The position numbers were made by a program, and so were the translations under genes. From the NCBI GenBank assembly GCA_947475165.1, contig CANJLD010000014.1, positions 39,967 through 103,966 on the forward strand: a stretch of 64,000 bases of DNA, in the 5' to 3' direction. Of this stretch, positions 55,601-63,352 are shown in pieces (the stretch's first letter is position 1; each line of letters begins with the position of its first letter). Below the pieces are notes generated by a model, which was not told the DNA's origin, ran no database searches, and was given only the letters and a program-made list of their open reading frames with translations. Source of the stretch: Bacteroidota bacterium (lineage in GTDB: Bacteria > Bacteroidota > Bacteroidia > Chitinophagales > LD1).

Positions 55601-58600
55601 GTTTCCACTAACCCATGCGCTGCTGCAAGTGCTGTTATTTGCTTTTACGCGATAATAATACGGGGTAGCTCCCGTTAAAAGATTCCACGTTTTAGTAAGC
55701 CCCGCCTGTGTGGTTGGCGATCCTGTTATATGCGCAGTAAATCCGGCATCGGTTGTAACTTCAATAGTATAATCTGTTGCACCGTTAGTAGGAGCAGCCC
55801 AGCTCAAATCAAACTGATTAGCCTGAACATTGCTGTTTGCTACAGAGGTAGGTATTCCCGGACAGGTAGTAAGTGTACCTGTAAGTGGAGTGGTTGTAAA
55901 ATATTTCGGCCCACCTGAACATCCCGCGCTGTTATAGGAAAATATAGTAATGGTATACGTAGTGTTTGATGCCAGCGAACTTCCTGTGAAAGATAAAGAA
56001 GATGATTGCTGTATGCTGGTTCCGTTGGTACCAACAGCAGCTCCTGCCGAATATGAACTGGCATCTGCCGGTAAGCCGGATAATGCACCGCTGCTACGAA
56101 CCACCAGATAACCTGAAGGTGCTGTAGCCGGTGCTGAAAAACTTCCTGCAATAGTTGTTGAGGTATTGGTTCCTGCAACAAATGTGGTTGGCTGAAGTGT
56201 TGGTGTAGTACAAGGTGCAGCACCACCGGCAAACTCATCGGCACCAATATCCGGTGTTGCCCCGCGAGTGTCTGCGTCAAAGTCATCGGTAATTCCCGAT
56301 ACTGAAACACCACCGCTTTCTGCTGCAGAGCTGGAACCGGCTGTAAAGTGCAGATAATTGGCAGATGAGCCGGTACTTGTATTAGCAAGAGTTGTTGAAA
56401 TATTTTCTGTTACCGAAGCGGCATCGCGGGTAGCTCCTACTCTGGTTTTAAAATCTGAGAGGGTCTGGTCTTTGTTGGTGATGTCAAAAAATATGATGTT
56501 GCTTGCAGAAGGTGTTCCTGCAAAAAGTAAGTTGTTGTTTGAAGCACTTTGATAAGTGGTGAGGGTGGTGCTGGAACGGTAAAAAGCTGCAGCTACAACA
56601 CCACTGCCTGTTGGAGTACATATATTAACAAGAATATTATTGCTGGATGTTAACGAAACCAAAGTAGAAGCATATAGTGCTCCACTATAAAAAATAGAAC
56701 CTGATGTAGTGCCATTTATATACACGGTATTAAAGTGGACATTTGCCGCATTACCGCTTCCATTGGCAACAAAAATACCCGACATAGGTGAGCCGTTAGA
56801 ATTTTGCCCAGCAGGCATACGCAAATCGCCTACAATATTGTTATTAATATTATTAGTAGTGCCACCGGTCATATGAATACCATACAAAGCCGTATTACCG
56901 GTGCAATTGGTAGATAGATTATATACCTTGTTTTTAGTTACGTTGTTGGTTGTTCCACCGGTTAATAAAATTGCTCTTATTGTTGGCGAACCTGAACTTC
57001 CTGCAGCACCGGCAGAAATACCCGAAATGGTATTGCCCGAAACTGTGTTCGTAGAACCTGCGCTAAGCGAAATACCTGTCATATTGGGACTCGATGTAAC
57101 GACTCCCGAAAAATTCATGGCAGTAATGGTGTTGCCGGTAATAGAGTTTGCTCCTGCGCCTGCTACTAAAATACCGGTCATAGCGGTAGGTGAGGTGGTT
57201 GTAGAAGTTAACGAAATGGTAGTTCCGCTAATATTACTCGCTGTTGCATTTGTGGTGCAGGTAATACCTGTAACAGTTGGCGCAGCACATGAAATAGTAA
57301 TGGAGTTAGTGCCACCAACTGTAGTTAAGGTAGAATAGGCATAAGAAATACCGATACAAGTACCCGTATTGGTACCGGTAACCGAAATAGTATTGTTGCT
57401 GATAGTTCTGCTAGCGGTACTTGAGCCCCCTGCTTTTTGAATAACGGTTACAGAAGTAGTTCCTGCCAAGCCGGTAAAGGTGATATTGTTACTCGAAAAA
57501 TCGTCTAAAGGGTCATTAGGGGTGGTAGATGTTTGGGTAAAGAAACCAACCGCACCGGTTGTAGCGGTTCTGTCAATATTTACTGTATTGTTTTTTACAT
57601 TAACCGCCACCGTAATGGTAGTACTCCCTTGATTTACGCAGTTTAAAGCACCCGTAGATTTAATGGTAGAGCCCGTTGTGTTAAACGTATTGTTTATAAC
57701 GTTAACTGTTCCATGCCCTAAAGAACCTAAATCAACATAAGTAACTGCACTTGAATAGGTGGTTGTTCCTGCACCACCAGATGCTTCTTTAACCGTAATG
57801 GTATTCCCGTTTCCGCTACCTGTTGCACCAATAGTAAGTGTAGAAGCTGCTGCTTGTGTAGCAGCAATACCTGTTACAGCACCCGACATAGTACAAGTAC
57901 CGGTGGTTGGCAACGCACTTCTGTTAATGGTAATAGTATTTCCAAGTGCCGTCATGGTAGGCGTGCCGGTGGTACCGGTTGGCATAGAAATACCGGTTAA
58001 CGGACTGCTGTTAGATGTGGTAGCAGTTGGCGTAAAGGTCTGGTTAATAGTAATAGTATTTGTATTAAGTGTGCTCGATGCCGCAGCATAACTTGCTCTT
58101 ATACCAATTTGCGCACCTGAAGTAGATGCAGTAACAGATTTTTGATTGATAGTTACCGAATTGTTACTGCCTGTAATAGTGCCCGTGCTTAAGCCATGCC
58201 CGAAGTCAATTCCGTAGGCAGTTTGGGTACCCACTTGATAAATAGTTAAAGAGTTATCCCTGATAGTTGAGGTGTAAGTAACTCCTGAAGGAGCTGTTCC
58301 ACTCGAAATATTAATTCCTACTACTCCGTTGCTGGATACAGATTCGGTAAGGGTAGTTAAACTGTTTACTGTATTATAACGAATGGTATTACCCGCTCCG
58401 TTTCTCATCATAATACCTGCTTTACCACCAGCTACGCTTCTGGCCCAGGGACCGGTAGTGGCTGAGTTATTACCAAACGTTATGGTGTTTCCGGTAGTGG
58501 CGGCTGACCCGGTAGAGGTAGTTCCGCCTATATTATTTCCGGTTTCAAATATGGGAGCTGTAACCGGTGGGCAAATAAATACGATACCAAACTGTGCGCC

Positions 58601-59290
58601 CGAAATGGTGTTATGATAAACGCTGTTGTTAGAGTTTGTTCCTGCTGTTGAGCTAGCATCGGTACTTACGTTTGTCCAGGGGCTGCCCGTAACGGTTGTA
58701 GAAGCAGAGGTAGAAAAAATACCAACCGTATTAGGATAAACTGAAGACAGGGTAATAGTATTATCCTGTATAATATTGTTTTGTGCGCCATCGGTAGCAG
58801 AAGCGTGTATCAGCAATACCCCAAACTCTGTCATGGTATTAGTAGCACCTGTTGCAGTAACTATGTTACTAGGGTTTTCCTGAATCACAAAATTCTTGAT
58901 AGTAATATAGTCGGCTCCGTTTAGTTTAAATACGGCATCCATAACACCGGCTGCCACCTGCAACCCGGCTGTTATTGTTTTACCACCGCCATCAAACACA
59001 ATGGAAACCGTACTGGTTCCCGACTTGGTTATATTATAACCTGACACCGGTGCCGTTTCGCTGATTCCCGATGAATAGGCTATGGTGATGGTTCCGGTAC
59101 CACTGATGGTAGCCAGGTTAAGAGCGGTTACCGCATTGGCAAATGAAGTGTAAGAAGCTGCCAAACCGGTAGATGCACTGGTGTTGGTTACCGTTACAGC
59201 ATATTGGCTGTAGCCAATGTTTGCCAGCAATAAACAGGTTACCAGTAGAGCGGCTGCTCTTTTGTAAAACGAAAATGTAAAATTACCCAT
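49616..59290 (-). CDS. Giant T9SS surface protein with beta-helix, Fn3, adhesin and PKD domains
   Basis: 3224 residues. Signal peptide about 1-28 (ending NIGYSQ). Residues 30-1020 are Thr/Ser/Asn/Gly-rich with many 'GNTI/NNTI' turns, a right-handed parallel beta-helix. Then two Fn3-like domains (about 1025-1240), a beta-rich domain with an acidic ILLDDED loop (1237-1368), Ig-like repeats (1368-1540) and two cleaved-adhesin/choice-of-anchor-J-like domains (about 1543-1730 and 1857-2033, starting LPQNINFTGYTG and LPQTIDFTGYTG). A lamin- or autotransporter-like stretch begins GNVWLGGTTQWTSGGNWSYG (2432 on), with a SprB-like unit (2973) and a PKD domain (WDFGDGTTS, about 3087). The last 80 residues are a sorting domain (VEATIEIYNVLGQQL … AAYVIVKVK). 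Likely an adhesin or matrix protein; ligand unknown. Domain borders are estimates. Confidence 0.87.
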   Translation of the reverse strand: MGNFTFSFYKRAAALLVTCLLLANIGYSQYAVTVTNTSASTGLAASYTSFANAVTALNLATISGTGTITIAYSSGISETAPVSGYNITKSGTSTVSIVFDGGGKTITAGLQVAAGVMDAVFKLNGADYITIKNFVIQENPSNIVTATGATNTMTEFGVLLIHASATDGAQNNIIQDNTITLSSVYPNTVGIFSTSASTTVTGSPWTNVSTDASSTAGTNSNNSVYHNTISGAQFGIVFICPPVTAPIFETGNNIGGTTSTGSAATTGNTITFGNNSATTGPWARSVAGGKAGIMMRNGAGNTIRYNTVNSLTTLTESVSSNGVVGINISSGTAPSGVTYTSTIRDNSLTIYQVGTQTAYGIDFGHGLSTGTITGSNNSVTINQKSVTASTSGAQIGIRASYAAASSTLNTNTITINQTFTPTATTSNSSPLTGISMPTGTTGTPTMTALGNTITINRSALPTTGTCTMSGAVTGIAATQAAASTLTIGATGSGNGNTITVKEASGGAGTTTYSSAVTYVDLGSLGHGTVNVINNTFNTTGSTIKSTGALNCVNQGSTTITVAVNVKNNTVNIDRTATTGAVGFFTQTSTTPNDPLDDFSSNNITFTGLAGTTSVTVIQKAGGSSTASRTISNNTISVTGTNTGTCIGISYAYSTLTTVGGTNSITISCAAPTVTGITCTTNATASNISGTTISLTSTTTSPTAMTGILVAGAGANSITGNTITAMNFSGVVTSSPNMTGISLSAGSTNTVSGNTISGISAGAAGSSGSPTIRAILLTGGTTNNVTKNKVYNLSTNCTGNTALYGIHMTGGTTNNINNNIVGDLRMPAGQNSNGSPMSGIFVANGSGNAANVHFNTVYINGTTSGSIFYSGALYASTLVSLTSSNNILVNICTPTGSGVVAAAFYRSSTTLTTYQSASNNNLLFAGTPSASNIIFFDITNKDQTLSDFKTRVGATRDAASVTENISTTLANTSTGSSANYLHFTAGSSSAAESGGVSVSGITDDFDADTRGATPDIGADEFAGGAAPCTTPTLQPTTFVAGTNTSTTIAGSFSAPATAPSGYLVVRSSGALSGLPADASSYSAGAAVGTNGTSIQQSSSLSFTGSSLASNTTYTITIFSYNSAGCSGGPKYFTTTPLTGTLTTCPGIPTSVANSNVQANQFDLSWAAPTNGATDYTIEVTTDAGFTAHITGSPTTQAGLTKTWNLLTGATPYYYRVKANNSTCSSAWVSGNVSTTPDCANGTVLSCATDATVTIPAGSGVWSFSGTTPNNSCGFATPGLERIYRFTPTSSGTHTLTVSSVTTGYIDYFWKASSAGCNNTGWNCYNDVGAAANPVTADATMNLTAGTEYYILLDDEDASSTTTHTFRINCPCSGSPTAGTPPSNPTICSGATTTLTVAGAATGLGISYQWEEWNGTAWVNAVGGSGATTTAYTTPALSAAKQYHLKVTCSGSGLSATTSPDNTVNITPAPTVTITPASPHICGSGSVTLNATTAGATAYAWSNSGGSSATATFSPTASTTYTASVTVSGCQGVGTKAVTYFPSTAGTLPQNINFTGYTGGNLTTNWPGWFEALTTTYSVPSGTTSTWTNTNFANGASNMAALVTLTNSVKDDWMVSPSFTPTACTQFSFNFTVTVNNAATQASLRSMDNFDIMISNDCGVTWTAIQSYTSANTSGIPLTGTTQNIAIPSGYYSTTCNVAFRARSNGTGGSGSSAVNVFIDDIAIKNKPAIDIAVTSLTSPGLCVSGSAETVSVLLTNTGCNTINFSTDPIAVTTTVTLPGGGNVNLSSATTSTGTLATNATMTVTMVNGGPNSNGTLNMTTAGTYTITPQVTMTSLNDGDNTNNQITPSPTRTVLATATLPQTIDFTGYTGSNLNTVFPNWYEGGSGTTPTASNSASPWSNDFFVNTGSNVAAVINLYSTTASSSTGWIVGPKFNATGCSKVTFKLGLTVFGTTTASSLDANDLVQVRVSTDCGLTWTAIKTYNNTTPISNTGQAESVDLSAYSGQAIIVAFYATEGATATGDDDLFIEDVQIKNGAATDAGIVSLVTPTTSNTCGTASQSVTVKLKNYGCNSISNIPVTVNVTGIVPSTLNGTYTGTISPGATFDYVVGTIDMTTAGVYTFNGSTGISGDGDNSNDAFSAVSVTTINPDLTLTPASANGCATDVITLNATTTSYLAPTTVTQGSGVNSTSASTTSYLLGPNPVQSYYGGSREQMLFRASELTALGFVPGASISDIAIYLNTAETTRTLQNLKIKMGLTSVTDLSLAPYNSGLTTVYGPASFTPVAASANNFTLTSSFTWDGTSNLLVDISFSNVDGGGTGNTTATIDNTSFVSTYFYRNDNESVASTEVSGGSGSAWIYSERNRTRFTFGANVVPVWTSTGNLYTNIGATNSYTTGTGLNTVYAKNPVGSYTYNATVTKLGCSTSKSGTISIINLCGNVWLGGTTQWTSGGNWSYGTVPTACSDNVLIPTTPANGNNFPIIGTVSISVGDLTVQDGASIAVNNTKTLSVCGNFTGGTSTASSITTNGTGKLIFNGSGTQTFSGRASFPTLNINKTSGSVVVQNNSFFDVFTALELQSGALNNSGNTGGLFTLKSTAAAHAIFNDFSSGFSGTFGGTIYEERYYNATSANSYNQHYMGSPVSNADLAQLGAGGSSGAVTPTADCSETQLDAASVYGSVFTYNQATGAACPMASWNVVASGSNATPVQGYSVARTGSGTLTVHGTPNTASSYSLTGLANANWTKGTLQHPSATAFGSGWQLVANPYNATLDLSSATVSGFDNQIQIWNVINGTYQLATVIAPFQAFFVHKTAVGGGGIYTISGSNRVVTAQTFYAQNTPEQLSITATNNGTNLYDVATVGFNSNATDVFDAEFDANKLTGSIGRHNLYSMNNGYWLNKNILHSIAQTSTVDVGFEPGTSGSYTLAFEGLSSFDPTSYITLEDKKLNIFYDVRTGDYNFTSDAADDWNRFVLHFTPKAEIVTIDQNCSALGAINITQPGIANWTYTVTNNNNATISSGTLNQSTPVTVNAQAGTYTLTLIDANNYTVVKNITISGTQPVAATATVSSTAVQTTDDVTFTNTTANAATTAWDFGDGTTSANTTEVHAYTTAGTYTVTLTVTNADGCSSTTTQTVTVTEKSTTGLNNITNNKGISIWSSENKVFIDFSKQTKVEATIEIYNVLGQQLVNEKFGRSTVYTKSIGNLEAAYVIVKVKNDNEIITKKLLITNK

Positions 59291-59536
59291 AGTGATAAAT
59301 TATAGTTTAAGTCAGGAATAAAAAATGTTGCCACGCCAGTGTCCAAAAAAGCGGGGGTGTAAAAATATGCAAATTAAAAGCCAACTACAAAGTGTTTATC
59401 AGGTTTAACCTTAAAATAATACGCTTAGTTTTATTGAGCAGATAAGATAGGCGACTAAACACGCTTTGTCAAGCCCTGCCGGCAAAAAAGATACAGCTTT
59501 TTTCAGGTACTGCATCCTACTAATATTTTATGTTCA

Positions 59537-59680
59537 ATAATTCAGACTGAGCTGTATAGAAATATATGCGCAAAGGCTTCCACTTTGCCCCGCCCGGCAG
59601 TTCCAGCTTAAACTCATACACCGCCCGGCTATGGGCAGGTAGTTTATTTTTAACAAAAATAGCCAAATGGGGTAAAGTTG
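59537..59680 (-). pseudogene. Possible degenerate coding remnant
   Basis: The minus strand reads FVKNKLPAHSRAVYEFKLEL, then PGGAKWKPLRIYFYTA and a stop near 59540, with codon use that looks coding (GAA CTG CCG GGC). No start codon or complete domain is visible upstream. It may be the 3' remnant of a gene or part of a dispersed repeat; the family is not recognised. Confidence 0.25.
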
Positions 59681-60006
59681 TTAAAATTTTTATCTGGAAA
59701 CTTAGGCCACTGCTTTTAGATATGGCTCATTTTGGCTCTTTAGACAAAAAAATACACCAAAACACTAAGTATAGTAATTTATCTGCTTAAATTCTTGATT
59801 TATTTAATTAAAATCTGTGTTTATTTGTTTTACATTAATACCTATCTATATAATATCATGGTTTTTATATTTAAAATCATACTTTATAAACTATAAATAA
59901 ATCTTTACTAAACTAATATTTAAATCTATTCATCTAACATTTGTATTTCTTTAATAAACAACATTATGTTTTTAATAAAAAACTATGCCATCTTTTAGTA
60001 AAGAGA

Positions 60007-60030
60007 TTATGTATTTTATAAAATACATAA
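60007..60030. repeat. 24-bp perfect palindrome in AT-rich DNA
   Basis: Left half TTATGTATTTTA (60007-60018) is followed directly by its exact reverse complement (60019-60030). A partial copy, AATGTATTTTAT, lies at 60197-60208, closer to the next gene. It could be an operator for a dimeric regulator, but in DNA this AT-rich a chance palindrome is more likely than in average sequence. Confidence 0.6.
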
Positions 60031-60234
60031 GGTTTATAATTAAGTAGATGATTATTTTATTTACATAAAGCCAAATGTTATTAGAATAGATTCTGTATTT
60101 AAATAAATACAACTTATTTTAATTCAAAGCAATCTAATTTATAGTTTAGTAAATACCATTTATAAATACGTAACTCAAGTTTGGTATTTTGTAAATAATG
60201 TATTTTATTCGTTACCTCATATAAATCATCAACT

Positions 60235-61179
60235 ATGAAAGTATCGCGTATATACCAAGGCCCCGATATTAAAATGCTGGACTCGGTTAGAACCTTAGTC
60301 ACCCATTTTGAATCTAAACTTGCCCAGTTTACCGCTTTTGACCCTTCTCTAGATGCGGCATACCTCGCCAATTGGCAAACCATTCAAGACCAGGCATGGG
60401 CAACTGTTCCCGATGAACTGGCAATTATAGATGGCGAGTTATTAATGGAAGAGGTGGTTTCGGCTTTGGAAAAATGCCTCTTAAAAAATAAGGAGGTAAA
60501 ATATTATGCAGGCAAGGCTTTTCCGGCCAACACCGAGGCACGCAAGGAGTTTGGCGAGGGGCAGTTTGCCAAGGTGCGCAACAGTCCGCTGCGCATGGTG
60601 CAGTATATGCAAACGCTTTACGGGGTGGCTACCAAATACAAAACCGAGCTGCTGGCGCAGAATTACACGCAGGCGGCCATTGACGAAATAGCCACGCTGG
60701 CGCAGGAGTTGCGCGATGACAATAATTTGCAACAGCTGAAAAAGAAAGAACGCCCAACCGAAACGCGCAAACGCATTGAGTTGATGAATACGTATTACCG
60801 CATGGGGCAACCGGTGGTGAATGTGGCGCAATATATTTTCCGCACTAGCCCTGCTTCACGCAAACTGTTCCGGTTAACGGCACCGGTGCCATCTACTGCC
60901 GAAAAAAGAATATGGTTTGTGCTCAATGCAGAAGGCATCCGCAAAATTGCCTTGCCTAAGCTGCTGAAAAAAAACAAGGTTACGCTTACTAATCAGTCGG
61001 CAGAAAATATTGAATACTGGTATGCCAATACTATTGGCGAAACACCAACCGGTAAACAAATTTTTGCTGCCGGTGAAACACTTACGCTTACTTTGCCTCA
61101 ACCGGTTAAGAAATTTTTGGTGGTGCAGAACAGTTCCGATAAAAAAGTGCGCCTGATGCAAACGAAAAAACTGAAGTGA
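60235..61179 (+). CDS. Hypothetical protein, 314 aa, paired with a helicase gene
   Basis: No signal peptide. The N-terminal 215 residues look helical, with segments such as AAYLANWQTIQDQAWATVPD and RPTETRKRIELMNTYYRMG. The C-terminal 100 are beta-rich (RIWFVLNAEGIRKIALPKLL, then ETLTLTLPQPVKKFLVVQN). No family is recognised. It lies 19 bp upstream of the helicase gene, probably in one transcript, after a long AT-rich leader region. A functional link to the helicase is inference from position. Confidence 0.75.
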   Translation: MKVSRIYQGPDIKMLDSVRTLVTHFESKLAQFTAFDPSLDAAYLANWQTIQDQAWATVPDELAIIDGELLMEEVVSALEKCLLKNKEVKYYAGKAFPANTEARKEFGEGQFAKVRNSPLRMVQYMQTLYGVATKYKTELLAQNYTQAAIDEIATLAQELRDDNNLQQLKKKERPTETRKRIELMNTYYRMGQPVVNVAQYIFRTSPASRKLFRLTAPVPSTAEKRIWFVLNAEGIRKIALPKLLKKNKVTLTNQSAENIEYWYANTIGETPTGKQIFAAGETLTLTLPQPVKKFLVVQNSSDKKVRLMQTKKLK

Positions 61180-61198
61180 TAAAGAATACGCCTCCGCA

Positions 61199-63316
61199 AT
61201 GACCTCCCAGGAAATAAAAGAACTCTGCATCTCCTCCTCTAAAGCTTACCACGACTATCTTGATAGAACCGGTAAGGGTTTAAACGAAGTAGAAGTATGG
61301 GGCATTGTTATAGAACATGCTGCGCAACGGTTGGTCAGCCTTCGCCTCTCCAAAAAAATATTCGATATCGAAACCGTGGTGTTTCGTTTTTTGGATGATG
61401 GTAAAGAATTCAACACCGAAAAAATTGTGGTAATTGAATACGATACCGAAAAAAACACGCTGTATATAGAACCGGATGCCGAAGTGTTTCCGCGCTTCAC
61501 CAATTTGCACAACGCAAACCTGCGCGTAATTGCCGACATGAAATTTTTGGTAGCGCGCGTGCGCACCTGGTTCGAGCAGCGGGGCGATAGTTTGCAGTTG
61601 CCGGACAAAGTTTCTACTCTCGAACAAAAATCGGTAACGCTCGAATCGTTCGGTGCAGTGCAGCCCAGCCGCGACCAGTTAACGGCTATCAGAACTATCC
61701 TCACCAAGCCCTTCAGTTATATATGGGGCGCACCGGGCACCGGTAAAACACAACTGGTGCTTGCCAATGTGGTTATACAATATGTGCGGCAGAACAAACG
61801 CTGTTTAATTCTTGCACCAACCAACACCGCGCTTGAACAGGTAATGAAAGGAGTGCTGCACATGAGCGATGCAGCAGGCATTCCGCGCGAAAAATTTTTG
61901 CGCCTCGGGCATACCTCCAAATGGTTTGCCGAACAATATCCGCAGGTGTGCGAAAGCATGGGCATACAGTCGCAGCGCATGCAACTCGATAAACAAATAA
62001 GGGTAGTGCGCAGTGTAATGAAGAAAGAAAAAAGTGTGAGCGATGATATAGTGCCGAAACTGGAAACCGCTTTCGAAAAACTAAAGCAACTGAAAGAACT
62101 GATAGCGGTTGCCACAGAAAAAAACACCGGTCAGAAATTAATAAAGAAGTTGCTGAAAGAAGTGAAGGACGGCATGAGCGTTCATCCGCAAACCGAAGCA
62201 CTGGCAAAAACTTTAGAACCGGATGCGTTTGATTCAACGCTTTCGTTCCTCGATAAATTTATTCTGCAACAAAAGCGCGATGAAGCGGTAATGCAGGCAA
62301 GGGCAATTGAAATTGCCATGACACCCGAAGCCGAATTGAAAGTGATGTTGCAGGAATTAGAAAAAGCCCGCAACAAAATGACCGGCAGCAACGAACAGGC
62401 ACACCGCGCAAGCGTAGTAGCCGCCACGCTCGATAGTTATCTGCACCGGTTCGTAGCCGAAGAAGACGACCTGAACGTTGACCATATTTTTTTAGACGAA
62501 GCCGGTTACGCCTGCTGCGCCAAAGCACTGGTGCTGATGAAGGGAAACGTACCGGTAACTTTTCTGGGCGACCATTTACAACTGCCACCGGTGTGCGAAA
62601 TGAACGATTACGAATTTCAAACCGAAGAGCAGCGCGATGTGTTTATGTGGAGCAAGAGTGCTATTCATCTCGCTAAACTTTTCGAGCAGTCGAAGGATGA
62701 AGCGTATCAGTCGTACGTAACCAACGAAGAAACACTGAGCCGCAATTTATCACGCACCGATTTGCGCTATACGCACCGGTTTGGCGATAACCTCGCCAAT
62801 GTGCTGAATGAATATGTATACCAAAACGGCTTTGCCAGCGACAGCGGCAAAGGCGAAACCGATATCTTTTTTGTGCATACCGAAACACCTGTGCCACAAC
62901 CGCGCAACGAAAACGATAAAGCCAGCCGCGAAAGCGAACCGGAAGCCGTGGCTATAAAACAGTTTCTGCAAACCACCGGTATTACTGACTATGCTATTCT
63001 TACTCCGTATATCAATCAGGTAAAACTATTAGGCAAACAATTGCCGCGCGATAGAAATGAAGGAAGAATACTAACCGTGCATGGCGCACAGGGCAAGGAA
63101 TGGGAGAACGTAATTTTAAGTGTGGTAGACACCGACAAAAAATGGTTCACCGATTCGAAGTTTGCAAAAACCCGTGGCTTGTTTTTGCTGAACACAGCAG
63201 TAAGCCGCGCCAAACGCAGGCTGATTATTTTCTGCAACGTACCGCACTGGAAAAAACAAAACGGTCAGCTGATAAAAGGTTTGCTGGATGTGGCCGAAGA
63301 GTGGCCGCTGATTTAA
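61199..63316 (+). CDS. SF1B (Upf1/Dna2-like) DNA or RNA helicase
   Basis: 705 residues. A 160-residue N-terminal region of unknown fold precedes a superfamily 1 Upf1-like motor. Walker A is WGAPGTGKTQL, motif II DEAGYACC, motif III FLGDHLQLPPV, motif V VHGAQGKEWENVILS and motif VI NTAVSRAKRRLIIF. An insertion of about 200 mostly helical residues (around 260-420) separates motifs Ia and II and may be a coiled-coil arm. No nuclease domain is fused. Such stand-alone helicases occur in repair and defence contexts; this one's role is open. Its TAA directly abuts the hairpin repeat at 63317. Confidence 0.88.
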   Translation: MTSQEIKELCISSSKAYHDYLDRTGKGLNEVEVWGIVIEHAAQRLVSLRLSKKIFDIETVVFRFLDDGKEFNTEKIVVIEYDTEKNTLYIEPDAEVFPRFTNLHNANLRVIADMKFLVARVRTWFEQRGDSLQLPDKVSTLEQKSVTLESFGAVQPSRDQLTAIRTILTKPFSYIWGAPGTGKTQLVLANVVIQYVRQNKRCLILAPTNTALEQVMKGVLHMSDAAGIPREKFLRLGHTSKWFAEQYPQVCESMGIQSQRMQLDKQIRVVRSVMKKEKSVSDDIVPKLETAFEKLKQLKELIAVATEKNTGQKLIKKLLKEVKDGMSVHPQTEALAKTLEPDAFDSTLSFLDKFILQQKRDEAVMQARAIEIAMTPEAELKVMLQELEKARNKMTGSNEQAHRASVVAATLDSYLHRFVAEEDDLNVDHIFLDEAGYACCAKALVLMKGNVPVTFLGDHLQLPPVCEMNDYEFQTEEQRDVFMWSKSAIHLAKLFEQSKDEAYQSYVTNEETLSRNLSRTDLRYTHRFGDNLANVLNEYVYQNGFASDSGKGETDIFFVHTETPVPQPRNENDKASRESEPEAVAIKQFLQTTGITDYAILTPYINQVKLLGKQLPRDRNEGRILTVHGAQGKEWENVILSVVDTDKKWFTDSKFAKTRGLFLLNTAVSRAKRRLIIFCNVPHWKKQNGQLIKGLLDVAEEWPLI

Positions 63317-63352
63317 AGCCCCCTCTAAATCTCCCCCTACAGGGGAGACTTA
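63317..63352. repeat. Solo copy of the uvrA-cassette terminal repeat
   Basis: AGCCCCCTCTAAATCTCC then CCCTACAGGGGAGACTTTA-type sequence matches the consensus of both cassette ends in uvrA. TCTCCCC (63330-63336) pairs with GGGGAGA (63342-63348) around CTACA. It fills the whole gap between convergent helicase and nuoM genes and contributes to the nuoM stop (TTA at 63350-63352), so it probably also works as a transcript end. Confidence 0.78.

Larger units (their letters stand above)
59291..60234. other. 944-bp intergenic region, AT-rich in its right half
   Basis: No convincing gene. The first half (to about 59780) has mixed composition and should hold the giant gene's promoter, though no exact consensus was found. 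A stretch around 59540-59700 reads as protein-like sequence on the minus strand (see separate entry). From about 59780 to 60234 the sequence is strikingly AT-rich, with many TTTATAAAT-like strings and a 24-bp perfect palindrome. Frames annotated here would be short and low-complexity. Confidence 0.6.

Noticed and set aside
50792..58616. Plus-strand frames opposite the giant surface protein
   Set aside because: Val/Pro-rich low-complexity antisense of Thr/Gly/Asn codons; none has a start region or known motif.
59566..59790. 74-codon plus-strand frame in the intergenic region
   Set aside because: No ribosome-site context or family-like sequence; the opposite strand looks more protein-like over the same bases.
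60114..60383. 89-codon minus-strand frame across the start of the 314-aa gene
   Set aside because: Half lies in AT-rich non-coding DNA and half is antisense to a better-supported gene.
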